This document shows, piece after piece, positions 1 through 7,877 of a DNA stretch of 25,477 nucleotides. The stretch comes from Promethearchaeota archaeon (GTDB lineage Archaea > Asgardarchaeota > Lokiarchaeia > Sigynarchaeales > SOKP01). Made by a program: the position numbers and the translations under genes. The notes beneath the pieces were generated by a model. The model saw only the letters and a list, made by a program, of their open reading frames with translations, had not been told where the DNA came from and did not search any database. The stretch's first letter is position 1. Each line of letters begins with the position of its first letter. The stretch spans positions 1 to 25,477 of the forward strand of contig WJKD01000245.1 of assembly GCA_014729315.1 (NCBI GenBank), in the 5' to 3' direction.

Positions 1-2
1 AT

Positions 3-650
3 ACAAGATTGCGTTTAATTTTGATTTTATTAATCTTTAGAAAACTAAGCTTAACAAAACTTAGTAATTTGTTAAGTAGAACAAAAGCGGCAGTTTCTCG
101 TCATTTGAAAAAGTTCGACAACTTAGATTTGATAACCATAACTAGAAGGAAAGCACGAGGATCTATAGATGCGAAAGTTTACGAGCTTAATTCAAAATTT
201 ATGGATTTTCTTTCTCTAAATTCTAAATATTTCATGATGTTTGTAGATAAACTTGGAATTGATGCTTTAAAATATGGTGTTAAAAATGATAAATTATTAT
301 TTGATTTTTTAAAAAACATTTTTGAGCAAATAATCCTGTATTATGACACTATAGAAGATCATATTAGAACATCAAAATCAAAAACACCAAATAATTTGAA
401 AGGGTTTGACATGAAGAGTTTGATTGATTACGAAATTTGGCTGATTAGCGATAATCAGAAAAAAAAATACGACAACCTATTGTCAGAATTTAAAAAGAAA
501 GTAACGAAAATGTTAAGTGAAGATCAAGATACCGATAGTTACGAAGCTAGACCTTATCTCATATTCCATACTAAAATCCCAATTAAAGGAATAGCAAAGT
601 TTGACAAAGACGTTGAGGATTTGAAAAAGATTTTTAAATCTCTTGATTAA
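3..650 (+). CDS. ArsR/MarR-like winged-helix regulator, 5' end cut by window edge
   Basis: The reading frame is open to the left edge. The first in-frame start-like codon is a TTG at base 9, but the codons before it (ending T-R-L-R) continue the helix expected ahead of the motif, so the true start is probably outside the window. The first 65 or so residues are a winged helix: a helix with KLSLTKLSNLLSRTKAAVSRHLKKF, i.e. the helix-turn-helix with its recognition helix, then a basic wing ending in VYELN. This is typical of ArsR or MarR-type repressors. The remaining 150 residues are mostly charged helices that could dimerise or bind a ligand; I do not recognise them. There is no cysteine or histidine cluster for a metal sensor. 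A hairpin lies just past the TAA stop. Regulator class is confident; the signal it senses is unknown. Confidence 0.7.
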   Translation, partial: TRLRLILILLIFRKLSLTKLSNLLSRTKAAVSRHLKKFDNLDLITITRRKARGSIDAKVYELNSKFMDFLSLNSKYFMMFVDKLGIDALKYGVKNDKLLFDFLKNIFEQIILYYDTIEDHIRTSKSKTPNNLKGFDMKSLIDYEIWLISDNQKKKYDNLLSEFKKKVTKMLSEDQDTDSYEARPYLIFHTKIPIKGIAKFDKDVEDLKKIFKSLD

Positions 651-662
651 TCTATATTATCT

Positions 663-708
663 TGCAAAAACTCTATGAATTTTTATTCGTATTATAAGAG
701 TCTTTGCA
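663..708. terminator. Hairpin after the regulator gene, possible 3'-end signal
   Basis: Bases 663-674 (TGCAAAAACTCT) pair with 697-708 (AGAGTCTTTGCA) with one mismatch in 12. An inner GAAT/ATTC stem closes a T4 loop. It starts 13 bases after the stop codon at 650 and is followed by a short T-run. It could be a 3'-end or processing structure; archaea more often end transcripts at plain T-runs, so a terminator role is only inferred. Confidence 0.35.
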
Positions 709-876
709 TAGATTTTTCCACTTTAGCTAAGGAAGTTTTAACTCATACTTAGTCGTTTTATATCAAAAACAAAAAAGAGTTTCTTGACAGACGTCTATAA
801 AATCGTTGAAATATTCAATTGGAATTGATCGATTAATTAAGAAGCTTAAATTTTAACATTAAAAAAAAATGAAAAT

Positions 877-939
877 TTTATATATAGGATTCAATATTTA
901 ATATAATAGTTAGGATTTTCTTAATATTTCTTAGGAGGT
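877..939 (+). promoter_or_regulatory. TATA box and strong ribosome site ahead of the zinc-ribbon gene
   Basis: A TATA-like run (TTTTATATA, about 877-885) would place transcription start near 905-912. A near-perfect Shine-Dalgarno, AGGAGGT, lies at 933-939. No ATG, GTG or TTG in the zinc-ribbon frame follows it at a usable distance, which makes this site decisive for choosing the ATT at 948 as the start. Confidence 0.5.
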
Positions 940-947
940 ATAAAACA

Positions 948-1817
948 ATTAAACAAGAAAATCAGATATTAGTTTTAATAAAATGTCCTATATGCCATTC
1001 AACAAAAAGAATTGAGATACCTAAGGCTCCAGTGGAAAAGGCGAAAAGCCTTGCTGCTGTTTCAATTCCGGAGAAGACTGTTTGCGAGCATAAGTTTCAT
1101 GCGTTCCTTGATAAAAATTTTGAAGTTAGAGGATATCAAAGAATTGATTTTGAATTACCCTCTGATATTAAAGAAAATAGAATTAAAAAAGATATATTCC
1201 ACGAAGACGATTTATTGAATATTGAAACGATAAAATGGAATTTACCACCAGATAATATGATCTATTTGCTTCACGGGATAATTTTCGAACGAAATTTTTT
1301 ATTTATTCTGCCCAATTCAAAAACTGAGATGATAGCGTCAATTAAAAATTTTATAGATCTCATCTTCCAAAATACTTTTAAATATAATCTTTCAATATTG
1401 TCTGAAAAGGACTACAAAAAGATTAAGAAGGACTTTAAAAATCACGATCTTATCGGTTGGAACGAAATTATTCGGGATAAAGACAAAATCTATGAAAAAA
1501 AAAATTTGGAAGTGGAAGCAAAAATAGTAAAAAATTTTTACGACAATCTTTTAAAGCAAGACGCCGTAATCGAATTAGAATACGAGATAAGAAAAATCCA
1601 TTCCATTTGTAAGAATCTTCTTGAATTGAATAAAGAGTTCGATCCTGACAAACCAATTAACGCCCTATCTCTAATCCAGTTATTAAACGAAAGATTCTCT
1701 ATTAAGATTGAAATACAATATCTTGAATATATTTTAGAAGTATTAAAATACTATTTCAAAACCGTCATACCCGTCGAAAAAACCCCACGCATTCAAAAAT
1801 TCTTATCATTATTCTAA
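948..1817 (+). CDS. Zinc-ribbon protein of unknown function, likely non-canonical (ATT) start
   Basis: An ordinary gene call would start at the GTG at 1032, but the frame is open back to a TAG at 885-887 and encodes a clear zinc-binding half-site, IKCPICHS, at bases 978-1001. The remaining ligands are in VCEHKFHAF just downstream, so the metal site is C-x2-C ... C-x-H. A start at 1032 would cut it in half. Between 888 and 1031 the frame holds no ATG, GTG or TTG. The ATT at 948 sits 8 bases after AGGAGGT, giving about 289 residues. The N-terminal 70 residues resemble a recurring lokiarchaeal protein type (from memory, not checked). The rest, about 220 residues, is charged and helical, with no transmembrane segment or catalytic motif I recognise. 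Function unknown; a roadblock- or GTPase-related role cannot be judged. A sequencing indel that removed a normal start is the main alternative. Confidence 0.6.
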   Translation: MKQENQILVLIKCPICHSTKRIEIPKAPVEKAKSLAAVSIPEKTVCEHKFHAFLDKNFEVRGYQRIDFELPSDIKENRIKKDIFHEDDLLNIETIKWNLPPDNMIYLLHGIIFERNFLFILPNSKTEMIASIKNFIDLIFQNTFKYNLSILSEKDYKKIKKDFKNHDLIGWNEIIRDKDKIYEKKNLEVEAKIVKNFYDNLLKQDAVIELEYEIRKIHSICKNLLELNKEFDPDKPINALSLIQLLNERFSIKIEIQYLEYILEVLKYYFKTVIPVEKTPRIQKFLSLF

Positions 1818-2052
1818 ATTTAATATTATGTCTTTCACAGATAAATAAGTATATAACATATTCTACTTTAGATTTGGTTTTAAAGACTTAGAATATTCAA
1901 ATTTTTTGAGAATCGAGTAATTATTAAAAAAGCATTTTAATTTCCTTTTTATATTTTTAGATGCTAAATGATTAATATTAAGAAGTGCGATTAAAGCTTA
2001 TATAGGATGTTATAATAAACACTCTTTTTTAAAACATTTAATAAAGAACCAA

Positions 2053-2063
2053 AATTTTAAATA
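2053..2063 (+). promoter_or_regulatory. TATA-like element upstream of MFS gene
   Basis: TTTTAAATA at 2055-2063 lies about 50 bases before the ATG at 2111, in an otherwise featureless AT-rich gap (1818-2110). It would start a transcript with a short leader. I see no good ribosome site. Confidence 0.4.
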
Positions 2064-2110
2064 AAAAAGACCACTTCTTTTGGCAGAATATTCATCTCAC
2101 AATAAAAAAG

Positions 2111-3379
2111 ATGATTTTTATGAGCGAAAAAATTTCTAAAAGATATATAATCGTGATTATGCTGATTTCCTTTGCGGGTCAAATTGCTTGGCAGGTCGAA
2201 AATCAATATTATAACGTCTTTTTGTATAACGTAATAGCTCCAGTCCCGATTTACATCTCTATAATGGTTGCTGCCAGTGCCATAGCTGCTACGATAACGA
2301 CTATCGTTATGGGATCGTTTAGCGATGTAAAAGGAATAAGAAAACCACTAATGGTTTTTGGTTTTATCGCTTGGGCAATTACTACAGCAATGTTTCCTTT
2401 GGCGGCGTTTATCACTCCTATTTTGTTAGCTGTGACTTTTGCTATCCTGTTTGACTGTATTATGGCGTACTTTGGATCAACCGCTTACGATGCCACCTTT
2501 AACGCTTACATTACAGATATTACTACCACTAAAAATAGAGGAAAAGCTAATGGAATTGTGCAGATAATGACATTAATCGCAATCTTAATTGTTTATGGTG
2601 TTTCAGGTGTCATAATCTCCTTTTATGGGTATTTTGTATTCTTCTATTTTGTAGGAATCCTCGTAGGTATTTTTGGAGTCTTAGGTGCTTTATTATCTGT
2701 GGAGCCCGAGAATTTAAGCCCTCTGAATATCAAACTTGGGAAACACATTAAAAACACTTTTAAAAAGGAGAACCTAAAGAAAAATAAGGATTTTTTTTTA
2801 GTCCTTATGGGGGTGATGTTATGGGGAATTGGTTTCCAGGTATTTTTTCCATTTACGGTAATTTACTTGCAACATCATATCGGGTTAACCATTTTGATGG
2901 CATCAATGGTAGTGTTTATCGCATTGTTGGTATCAATTATCCTAGCTTTCCCGGTCGGCATCTTAATCGATAAATATGGGAGAAAATGGATTACCATTAT
3001 TTCTGTGGGGCTTGAAAGTATCTCTTTAATTCTTTTTTCCCTTTTCTTAGATTTAGTATTTGTCTTAATATTTGGAGCGTGTTATATCTTTTTCTATACA
3101 GTGTTTACCATAGGTTCTGGTACTTGGATTAAAGACCTATATCCCGAAGAAAAACGGGGTCAATTTAGCGGATATTTTATTTTATTTTCCGTATTATTCA
3201 CGATGGTTCCAGGACCTCTCATTGGAGGCTGGATTGCTTCAGAATTTGGCAAAACTATCGTAGTTGGGGGAATACAAGGAACTATACCACCGCCACTTAT
3301 TTTTCAAGTAGGTGCGCTAATAATCCTATTAGCTATTATCCCATTATTAAAAGCGAAAAGCATCAAAGACAGAAAATAG
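2111..3379 (+). CDS. MFS transporter
   Basis: A 422-residue integral membrane protein with about 12 hydrophobic segments, typical MFS length. The two halves carry MFS motif A-like loops: GSFSDVKGIRKP near residue 68 between TM2 and TM3, and GILIDKYGRKW near residue 283 in the second half. A charged central loop around residues 205-225 separates the halves. Conserved acidic positions occur in TM4-5 (CIMAYFGSTAYDATFNAYI). A second ATG at 2120 (MSEKISKRY) is an equally good start; neither has a clear ribosome site. The protein is less similar to the two GPH carriers in this window than they are to each other and lacks the GPH signature. Its neighbours are a zinc-ribbon protein and, across a long gap, a glycosidase operon on the other strand. 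Sugar or glycoside uptake is plausible from context only; drug or metabolite export is possible. Confidence 0.8.
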   Translation: MIFMSEKISKRYIIVIMLISFAGQIAWQVENQYYNVFLYNVIAPVPIYISIMVAASAIAATITTIVMGSFSDVKGIRKPLMVFGFIAWAITTAMFPLAAFITPILLAVTFAILFDCIMAYFGSTAYDATFNAYITDITTTKNRGKANGIVQIMTLIAILIVYGVSGVIISFYGYFVFFYFVGILVGIFGVLGALLSVEPENLSPLNIKLGKHIKNTFKKENLKKNKDFFLVLMGVMLWGIGFQVFFPFTVIYLQHHIGLTILMASMVVFIALLVSIILAFPVGILIDKYGRKWITIISVGLESISLILFSLFLDLVFVLIFGACYIFFYTVFTIGSGTWIKDLYPEEKRGQFSGYFILFSVLFTMVPGPLIGGWIASEFGKTIVVGGIQGTIPPPLIFQVGALIILLAIIPLLKAKSIKDRK

Positions 3380-3391
3380 AATAATTAAATC

Positions 3392-3400
3392 CTTTTTTTT
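3392..3400 (+). terminator. Oligo-T terminator after MFS gene
   Basis: A CCTTTTTTTT run begins 12 bases past the TAG stop of the MFS gene, the usual form of an archaeal factor-independent terminator. There is no hairpin. Confidence 0.45.
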
Positions 3401-3848
3401 CTATATTAATATTTTATATTCTACTAAATTCAAAATTTGAATAACAACAGAATTTGTTTTGGTACTGAATTTAATAAGATCATTATAGTAAACATACTCC
3501 AAAATATCAATATATTCCAAGGCGATTTCTGCTCATATCAATCTCTATAGTAGGATAGCTTATTGTTAAGTTAGATGTTATCAATAAGTTTGATTTACTA
3601 TTTTTCTGAAAAACTAATAATAATACTTAAAAAAAATTAATGAGAGTTGCGCTATAAGATTTGATTCCTATTTTCCTTTTCGTTAAAAATCTCAGCGTAT
3701 ATTTTGGGTTTTAATTTCAAAATATAAAATTAGATCGTTTATGATCCTATTTATTGGAAATATTGGTCTGAGCTGTCTTGATCATTGCGACACAGTTATC
3801 GAATGCAATAGTGTTAACTATAGGAGGGCTTGAAGCAATTTAGTGTTA
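3401..3848. other. Long AT-rich gap with no supported gene
   Basis: This 448-base stretch separates two 3' ends (plus-strand MFS gene, minus-strand UroD-like gene). No reading frame longer than about 30 codons, no tRNA and no strong inverted repeat was seen. Bases 3741-3843 hold two short overlapping frames with hydrophobic translations that might be a decayed gene end, but this cannot be supported. Confidence 0.5.
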
Positions 3849-5051
3849 TCAAGATGTTTTATTTGGAGGTATTTTTGGAACAAAATCATCCTTCCATTCT
3901 TTTATGCTTTGAAATTCCCACCACGAAGGCGGTATTTTCTTATAAACACCATATTTTCTTAGTCCTCTATTAAACGCAGCTACATTTTCTGAAGGAGCAT
4001 TAATGTGATATGACTGCGGATAAAAATATGCACCATAACCCCCGTCGGTAGTTCCGAGATTTTTAACCATGTGCCACACTTCCCTTTCGCATTCTTGTGG
4101 CGTTCCTCTAGTGTAAATTGATTGAATGTTGACACATCCCCAGAACATAAGTTCACCTCGAAATTTTCGCAAATTATTATATCCAGTCATTCTTGGGGAA
4201 TCCAGTTCTAATGCATCAAGCCCCCATTCTATTAAATAAGGGATTATTGGATCTATTTTTCCGCAACAGTGCTGAATCATATCACAACCCCGTTCATGAG
4301 CCGCTTTAAATAGAGTTTCGTACATTGGCTTATAAAACTTTTCAAATTGTTGCGGATTAAAGAAGGGACCTTGTTGCGTTCCTAAATCCTCAAGGATAAG
4401 GAACGCATGGGGTTTAGCGCCGTGCTTAATCCAAGCATCCATTTGCTCTATATTCCATTTAGTTAGGTGATCCAAAAGATGCTTTAGTTTATCAGGATTT
4501 CTTTTGTGGTCAACAAGAAAATTGGTGAATCCTCTTATATTTGCTGCTGTTTGCAAAGGACCTAAATACCCAAGCGTACATACACGATATTTATTTTTTG
4601 CTGAGCGATTAACACGATTTATGAAGAAAGGAGAGTATTGCGACTTATCAAATGGATCGGGTGTGTATTTTTCAAGATAGTTTTCTAGATCTTTCCAATT
4701 AGTAAGACTAGGTCTACTGGGATGCCCTATAGTAATACCTCCTTTACGTTCCCAAATGCAGCCCCAAATATCAATTTCTTCTCGTTCGAGATCTAACCAT
4801 TTCATATCCTCATATTTCGAATTATTTTCAGCCCATTCAGGCTTTTTCCATTCCCAGAGCCGAGCTCTAATTATTGCTTCATCAGAAGGATGAGGAAATA
4901 GTCCATATTCGTCCCTTATATGACCGGGTTGCCAATTTTCCGAAGGAACCATAATCATAACAAAAACATCTCCCGATCCGGGTTTCCAAACGGGAACTTT
5001 ATCTGGTTTGTTAAAATTAAGCGCTCTTTTCACTCTTTCTATTGAATTCAT
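3849..5051 (-). CDS. Uroporphyrinogen decarboxylase/MtaA-family protein (copy 1)
   Basis: A 400-residue protein, longer than the 340-360 usual for HemE. It opens with SIERVKRALNFNKPDKVPVW, the standard N-terminus of UroD-like proteins. It has the HCCGKIDPIIPYLIEWGLDAL region near 261-281, matching the H-x-C-G strand of corrinoid:CoM methyltransferases (MtaA/MtbA), then FWGCVNIQ near 303 and APSENVAAFNRGLRKYG near 352. Enzymes of this fold either decarboxylate uroporphyrinogen or move methyl groups, with His and Cys binding zinc. Here the His-x-Cys pair is present, but the third (C-terminal) zinc Cys of MtaA is not evident: that stretch reads YPQSYHINAP. True HemE is unlikely. The ATG overlaps the TGA of the upstream GH5-like gene as ATGA, so the two are one transcript and probably translationally coupled. 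Substrate unknown; action on a sugar-derived or methylated product of the glycosidase is an inference. Confidence 0.75.
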   Translation of the reverse strand: MNSIERVKRALNFNKPDKVPVWKPGSGDVFVMIMVPSENWQPGHIRDEYGLFPHPSDEAIIRARLWEWKKPEWAENNSKYEDMKWLDLEREEIDIWGCIWERKGGITIGHPSRPSLTNWKDLENYLEKYTPDPFDKSQYSPFFINRVNRSAKNKYRVCTLGYLGPLQTAANIRGFTNFLVDHKRNPDKLKHLLDHLTKWNIEQMDAWIKHGAKPHAFLILEDLGTQQGPFFNPQQFEKFYKPMYETLFKAAHERGCDMIQHCCGKIDPIIPYLIEWGLDALELDSPRMTGYNNLRKFRGELMFWGCVNIQSIYTRGTPQECEREVWHMVKNLGTTDGGYGAYFYPQSYHINAPSENVAAFNRGLRKYGVYKKIPPSWWEFQSIKEWKDDFVPKIPPNKTS

Positions 5052-6124
5052 TTGTCATTTCTCTTATTGGTATAATTGATTTTTTTATGTTTTTTTATTA
5101 TCTCTTTTATAAATTCTATTTCGTTTTGAGAATAAGGTGTACCGTCTGGATAAAACACATCATGATACCATAATTCCGGTTCAGCATTTCCTTTTTTCGA
5201 ATCCCATGGATAAATTGTTTGGGTCTTACCAGCAACTAATCCCCAATGAAAAGCACCGATCTTGTGTTTTTTAAAAATCGGTAAATGAGATTCAAATAAA
5301 TTTTTATGAGTCCGAGCCAAGTATTCTGTACATAGTATTGGTCTATTAAATTCGTTTAAAGTTTTTATAATTTTCAATGTTTCTTCAGCTTTCGAGTAAT
5401 CGTGAAAACTGATTATATCAGATTGATTAAAGCATATCTCATTAATTTTGGGGTAAAAGGGATCGTAATATGCTCCTACAGTTATAGGTTGTGAGGGATT
5501 TATTTTTCTAGCCCAAGAGATACCAGCAATAACGAGAGGAAGAGATCTTTTTCTTATTCCCATGTTTCCCGGTTCGTTATAAATATCCCAACCTATAATC
5601 CTATTATCTTTTGCGAATGTGCTTATAATATCTTGAACATAATCTCGGAATATTGGAAAGTCTTCAATTTTCTTTATTCGCTTCTTTCCAGGACCAGCAA
5701 CCCAGCCTGAATTATGTATGCCAGGGATGGGTGTAGGTTGAGCGCCCAACTTCGGAAACTGATTCCACATCTCGTCGAATAATACAAAAAGAATTTTCAT
5801 ATTATGTTTTTCACTTATTTCGAGAAATTTTTTAATTCTTTTCTTAAAACTGGAAGAATCATCTTCCCACAACAAATTGTGTAAGAATATTCTTAGAGCG
5901 TTAAGACCAATATCCTCTGCTAATTGCAGTTCCTTATCTATTTGTTGAAGATCAAAGGTTGATTCTTGGAACATTTCAAGCTGGTTGATGGCTGTACTTG
6001 GGATATAATTACAACCAACAAACCATGGTTGTTTTTTATACCACTTATTGGCTTTTTCTTCATCCCATCTTTTCGCAGATAATTGTTTTAAAAAAGAATC
6101 AGTTAAGAAATCATTTCTATTCAT
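5048..6124 (-). CDS. GH5-like (clan GH-A) cytoplasmic glycoside hydrolase
   Basis: A 358-residue TIM-barrel glycosidase. IIGWDIYNEPG places the acid/base Glu near residue 184 at the end of strand 4; PILCTEYLAR places the nucleophile Glu near 267 on strand 7, the clan GH-A arrangement. Other family cues are NALRIFLHNLLWE near 75-87, SFHDYS near 239 and a C-terminal YPDGTPYSQNEIEFI. Such proteins are often labelled cellulase or 1,4-beta-xylanase, but the substrate cannot be read from the sequence. There is no signal peptide or carbohydrate-binding domain, so it should act inside the cell on imported oligosaccharides. A GGTGA ribosome site lies 8 bases before the ATG. It is the first gene of a two-gene operon; its stop overlaps the start of the UroD-like gene by four bases. 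It is divergent from the first GPH symporter across a 166-bp promoter region. Confidence 0.78.
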   Translation of the reverse strand: MNRNDFLTDSFLKQLSAKRWDEEKANKWYKKQPWFVGCNYIPSTAINQLEMFQESTFDLQQIDKELQLAEDIGLNALRIFLHNLLWEDDSSSFKKRIKKFLEISEKHNMKILFVLFDEMWNQFPKLGAQPTPIPGIHNSGWVAGPGKKRIKKIEDFPIFRDYVQDIISTFAKDNRIIGWDIYNEPGNMGIRKRSLPLVIAGISWARKINPSQPITVGAYYDPFYPKINEICFNQSDIISFHDYSKAEETLKIIKTLNEFNRPILCTEYLARTHKNLFESHLPIFKKHKIGAFHWGLVAGKTQTIYPWDSKKGNAEPELWYHDVFYPDGTPYSQNEIEFIKEIIKKHKKINYTNKRNDK

Positions 6125-6290
6125 GTTTTATTTCACCATCTTATTATCACTAAGTTCTAAATATATTACTTGTTAACTTATTTTATTTAGAAAACAACAT
6201 ATAGGTTTAAAATTCAATAAAATATTTAAATGTTTGAAAAACAATATAATAAGTATAGGTTTAAAAATAATAAATTAAATAAAAAATAAA
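6125..6290. promoter_or_regulatory. Divergent promoter region with a 13-bp direct repeat
   Basis: This gap drives the GH5-like operon to the left and the GPH symporter to the right. An exact 13-base repeat, TATAGGTTTAAAA, occurs at 6200-6212 and 6254-6266, 54 bases apart. TATA-like runs include ATATTTAAAT at 6222-6231 and elements near 6177-6190 readable on the minus strand. The symporter ATG is preceded by A-rich sequence without a ribosome site. The repeat may be a regulator site, or each copy may be part of a core promoter. Confidence 0.45.
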
Positions 6291-7703
6291 ATGAGTCGAA
6301 TTGAAGATTTCGAAGAGGAACTTCCACTAAGCATGAAACTGGCGAATGGAGGTATCGGCTTTGGAACCCCGTTCTTAAACTATATTGTTGCTGCTGCTAT
6401 TACATTTTTCTATCATATAAAATTAGGACTAAATCCTTATTTAATTTCCTTAGGATGGGTGATATTTATTTTGTGGAATACAGTTAACGATCCATTGATG
6501 GGATTCATTTCGGACAAGACAAAGAGTAATAAATACGGAAGAAGAATACCATATCTTCGATTTGGAGCACCAATTTATATAATAGTTTTTATATTAATTT
6601 GGATTCCTTTAGTCCCTATTGGAAGCGAGATTTTGTTGTTCTTATATTTTGTCTTGATGCTTTTTAGTTTTGATACCGTATTTACTATGCTAACCGTGGT
6701 TGGTTATGGTCTACCGGGGGAGATGGCTGTTTCTTCGAAAGCGAGAGGAAAACTTATGCAATATGGAGGTATTTTTAATGCTTTTTCTCATTTTTTATCA
6801 TTCGTGATCCCAATTTTTCTATTAACAGGAGATGCTCAAGATATCAATCCATACTTCGTTCCCTCAATGATAATTATCGGTATTTTATGCGGATTAATTA
6901 TTTTTATAGGATCTTTTTACGTAAAAGAAAATAAATTCGCTCAGCTCGAAGAACCGATGAGTTTTGTAGAGGGATTAAAAGCTACATTTTCTAATAGACC
7001 TTATATACTTTCATCAATATCTGCTTTCATTTTTTGGTTTGGTCAAGTGATTCTCGCGACTTCGGTAATATATTACCTTACTTTTGTATTACAAGTGGAA
7101 GGTGTTATGGCATTAATTCCTGTAGCGATATTCTTTTTAATGGTTTTCCTGTTTATTCCCGTCTATTTCTTCTTAATGAAAAAATTGGGTATTAAACGCT
7201 CCTTTATCTTAACATTAGTCGTAAGTGGAATAAGCTTTTGTTCCTTCTTTTTTCTTGGATGGAATTACATCACCGCCATTATAGGATTGGGGATTCTTGG
7301 AGCCTGCATCTCGGGTTATTATTTGATGCCAAATGTAGTGTTTTTCGATGTCGTGGATTATGACGAAATCAAAACGGGTAAGCGAAGAGAAACAACGTAT
7401 GCGGGTATAGGTGCGCTATTTACCAAACCAGCTCAAACCGTTGCGCCAGCAGTATTCCTCTTAATAATTATAGCATTCGGTTTCAATCAAGATTCCGCTA
7501 CACAATCAGTCTCAGCACAAGTAGGGATTGTATTTGCATTTACTATAATTCCAGGTATTTTATTTTTTCTTGCTGGAATAGTAATGTCCTTTTATAAACT
7601 GGACGGACCTGATTGGATCAAACAAAAAGAAAAGCTTCGAAAAATACACGATGAAAAGGAAGCAAATTATCTCCAACACCTTAAAGAATTAAATGTAATA
7701 TAA
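6291..7703 (+). CDS. GPH-family sugar:cation symporter (copy 1)
   Basis: A 470-residue membrane protein of the glycoside-pentoside-hexuronide family (MelB/XylP type), about 12 TM segments. Signature loops: NTVNDPLMGFISDKT near 63-77 with KYGRRIPYLRFGAP after it, and DVVDYDEIKTGKRRETTYAG near 353-372, whose acidic and basic residues are the GPH hallmark. A hydrophilic tail of about 40 residues is rich in Lys and Glu. It should import a sugar or glycoside with Na+ or H+. The N-terminus (M-S-x-x-E-D-F-E-E-E-x-P-L-S) is shared with the second copy at 10138, showing they are paralogues. It lies upstream of GH1 and divergent from the GH5-like gene, so a beta-glucoside, xyloside or related oligosaccharide is a fair guess. 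Strong T-runs follow the stop. Confidence 0.9.
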   Translation: MSRIEDFEEELPLSMKLANGGIGFGTPFLNYIVAAAITFFYHIKLGLNPYLISLGWVIFILWNTVNDPLMGFISDKTKSNKYGRRIPYLRFGAPIYIIVFILIWIPLVPIGSEILLFLYFVLMLFSFDTVFTMLTVVGYGLPGEMAVSSKARGKLMQYGGIFNAFSHFLSFVIPIFLLTGDAQDINPYFVPSMIIIGILCGLIIFIGSFYVKENKFAQLEEPMSFVEGLKATFSNRPYILSSISAFIFWFGQVILATSVIYYLTFVLQVEGVMALIPVAIFFLMVFLFIPVYFFLMKKLGIKRSFILTLVVSGISFCSFFFLGWNYITAIIGLGILGACISGYYLMPNVVFFDVVDYDEIKTGKRRETTYAGIGALFTKPAQTVAPAVFLLIIIAFGFNQDSATQSVSAQVGIVFAFTIIPGILFFLAGIVMSFYKLDGPDWIKQKEKLRKIHDEKEANYLQHLKELNVI

Positions 7704-7708
7704 ATTTA

Positions 7709-7738
7709 CTTTTTTTTTTCAATTTTATCTTTTTTTTG
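7709..7738 (+). terminator. Double oligo-T terminator after GPH copy 1
   Basis: Two T-runs of about 10 and 8 bases follow within 35 bases of the TAA stop, separated by CAATTTTATC. This suggests the symporter transcript ends here and the GH1 gene has its own promoter. Confidence 0.5.
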
Positions 7739-7785
7739 AATCCTTCGAAGATGAGATATTTTAAGGTTTAATTTATTAGCTGTTC

Positions 7786-7800
7786 TTTAAACATTTAAAT
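7786..7800 (+). promoter_or_regulatory. Promoter element of the GH1 gene
   Basis: TTTAAACATTTAAAT at 7786-7800 lies about 80 bases before the GH1 ATG. Its last 12 bases (7789-7800) are an exact inverted copy of 6224-6235 in the divergent promoter upstream, and its first 10 bases recur at 15787-15796 in the GH4 promoter. It may be a TATA/BRE element or a shared regulator site. Further TATA-like runs (TTAATATATATAA) lie at about 7815. Confidence 0.35.
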
Positions 7801-7877
7801 AAAATAGACTTTTTAATATATATAATAATAATTTTAGTTTCAAATTTTAAAAACATACTATAAAAAAGTTATTAAAA

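Noticed and set aside
1012..1218. A 68-codon frame overlapping the zinc-ribbon gene
   Set aside because: Low-complexity basic translation in another frame of a better supported gene.
3741..3843. Two short overlapping frames with hydrophobic translations, possibly a frameshifted gene remnant
   Set aside because: Each is about 30 codons or fewer, with no recognisable family; joining them needs an assumed frameshift. Not enough to call a pseudogene.
3849..5051. Calling the UroD-like proteins HemE (uroporphyrinogen decarboxylase)
   Set aside because: They are longer than HemE, carry the His-x-Cys motif of the methyltransferase branch, occur three times, and no other heme genes are nearby.
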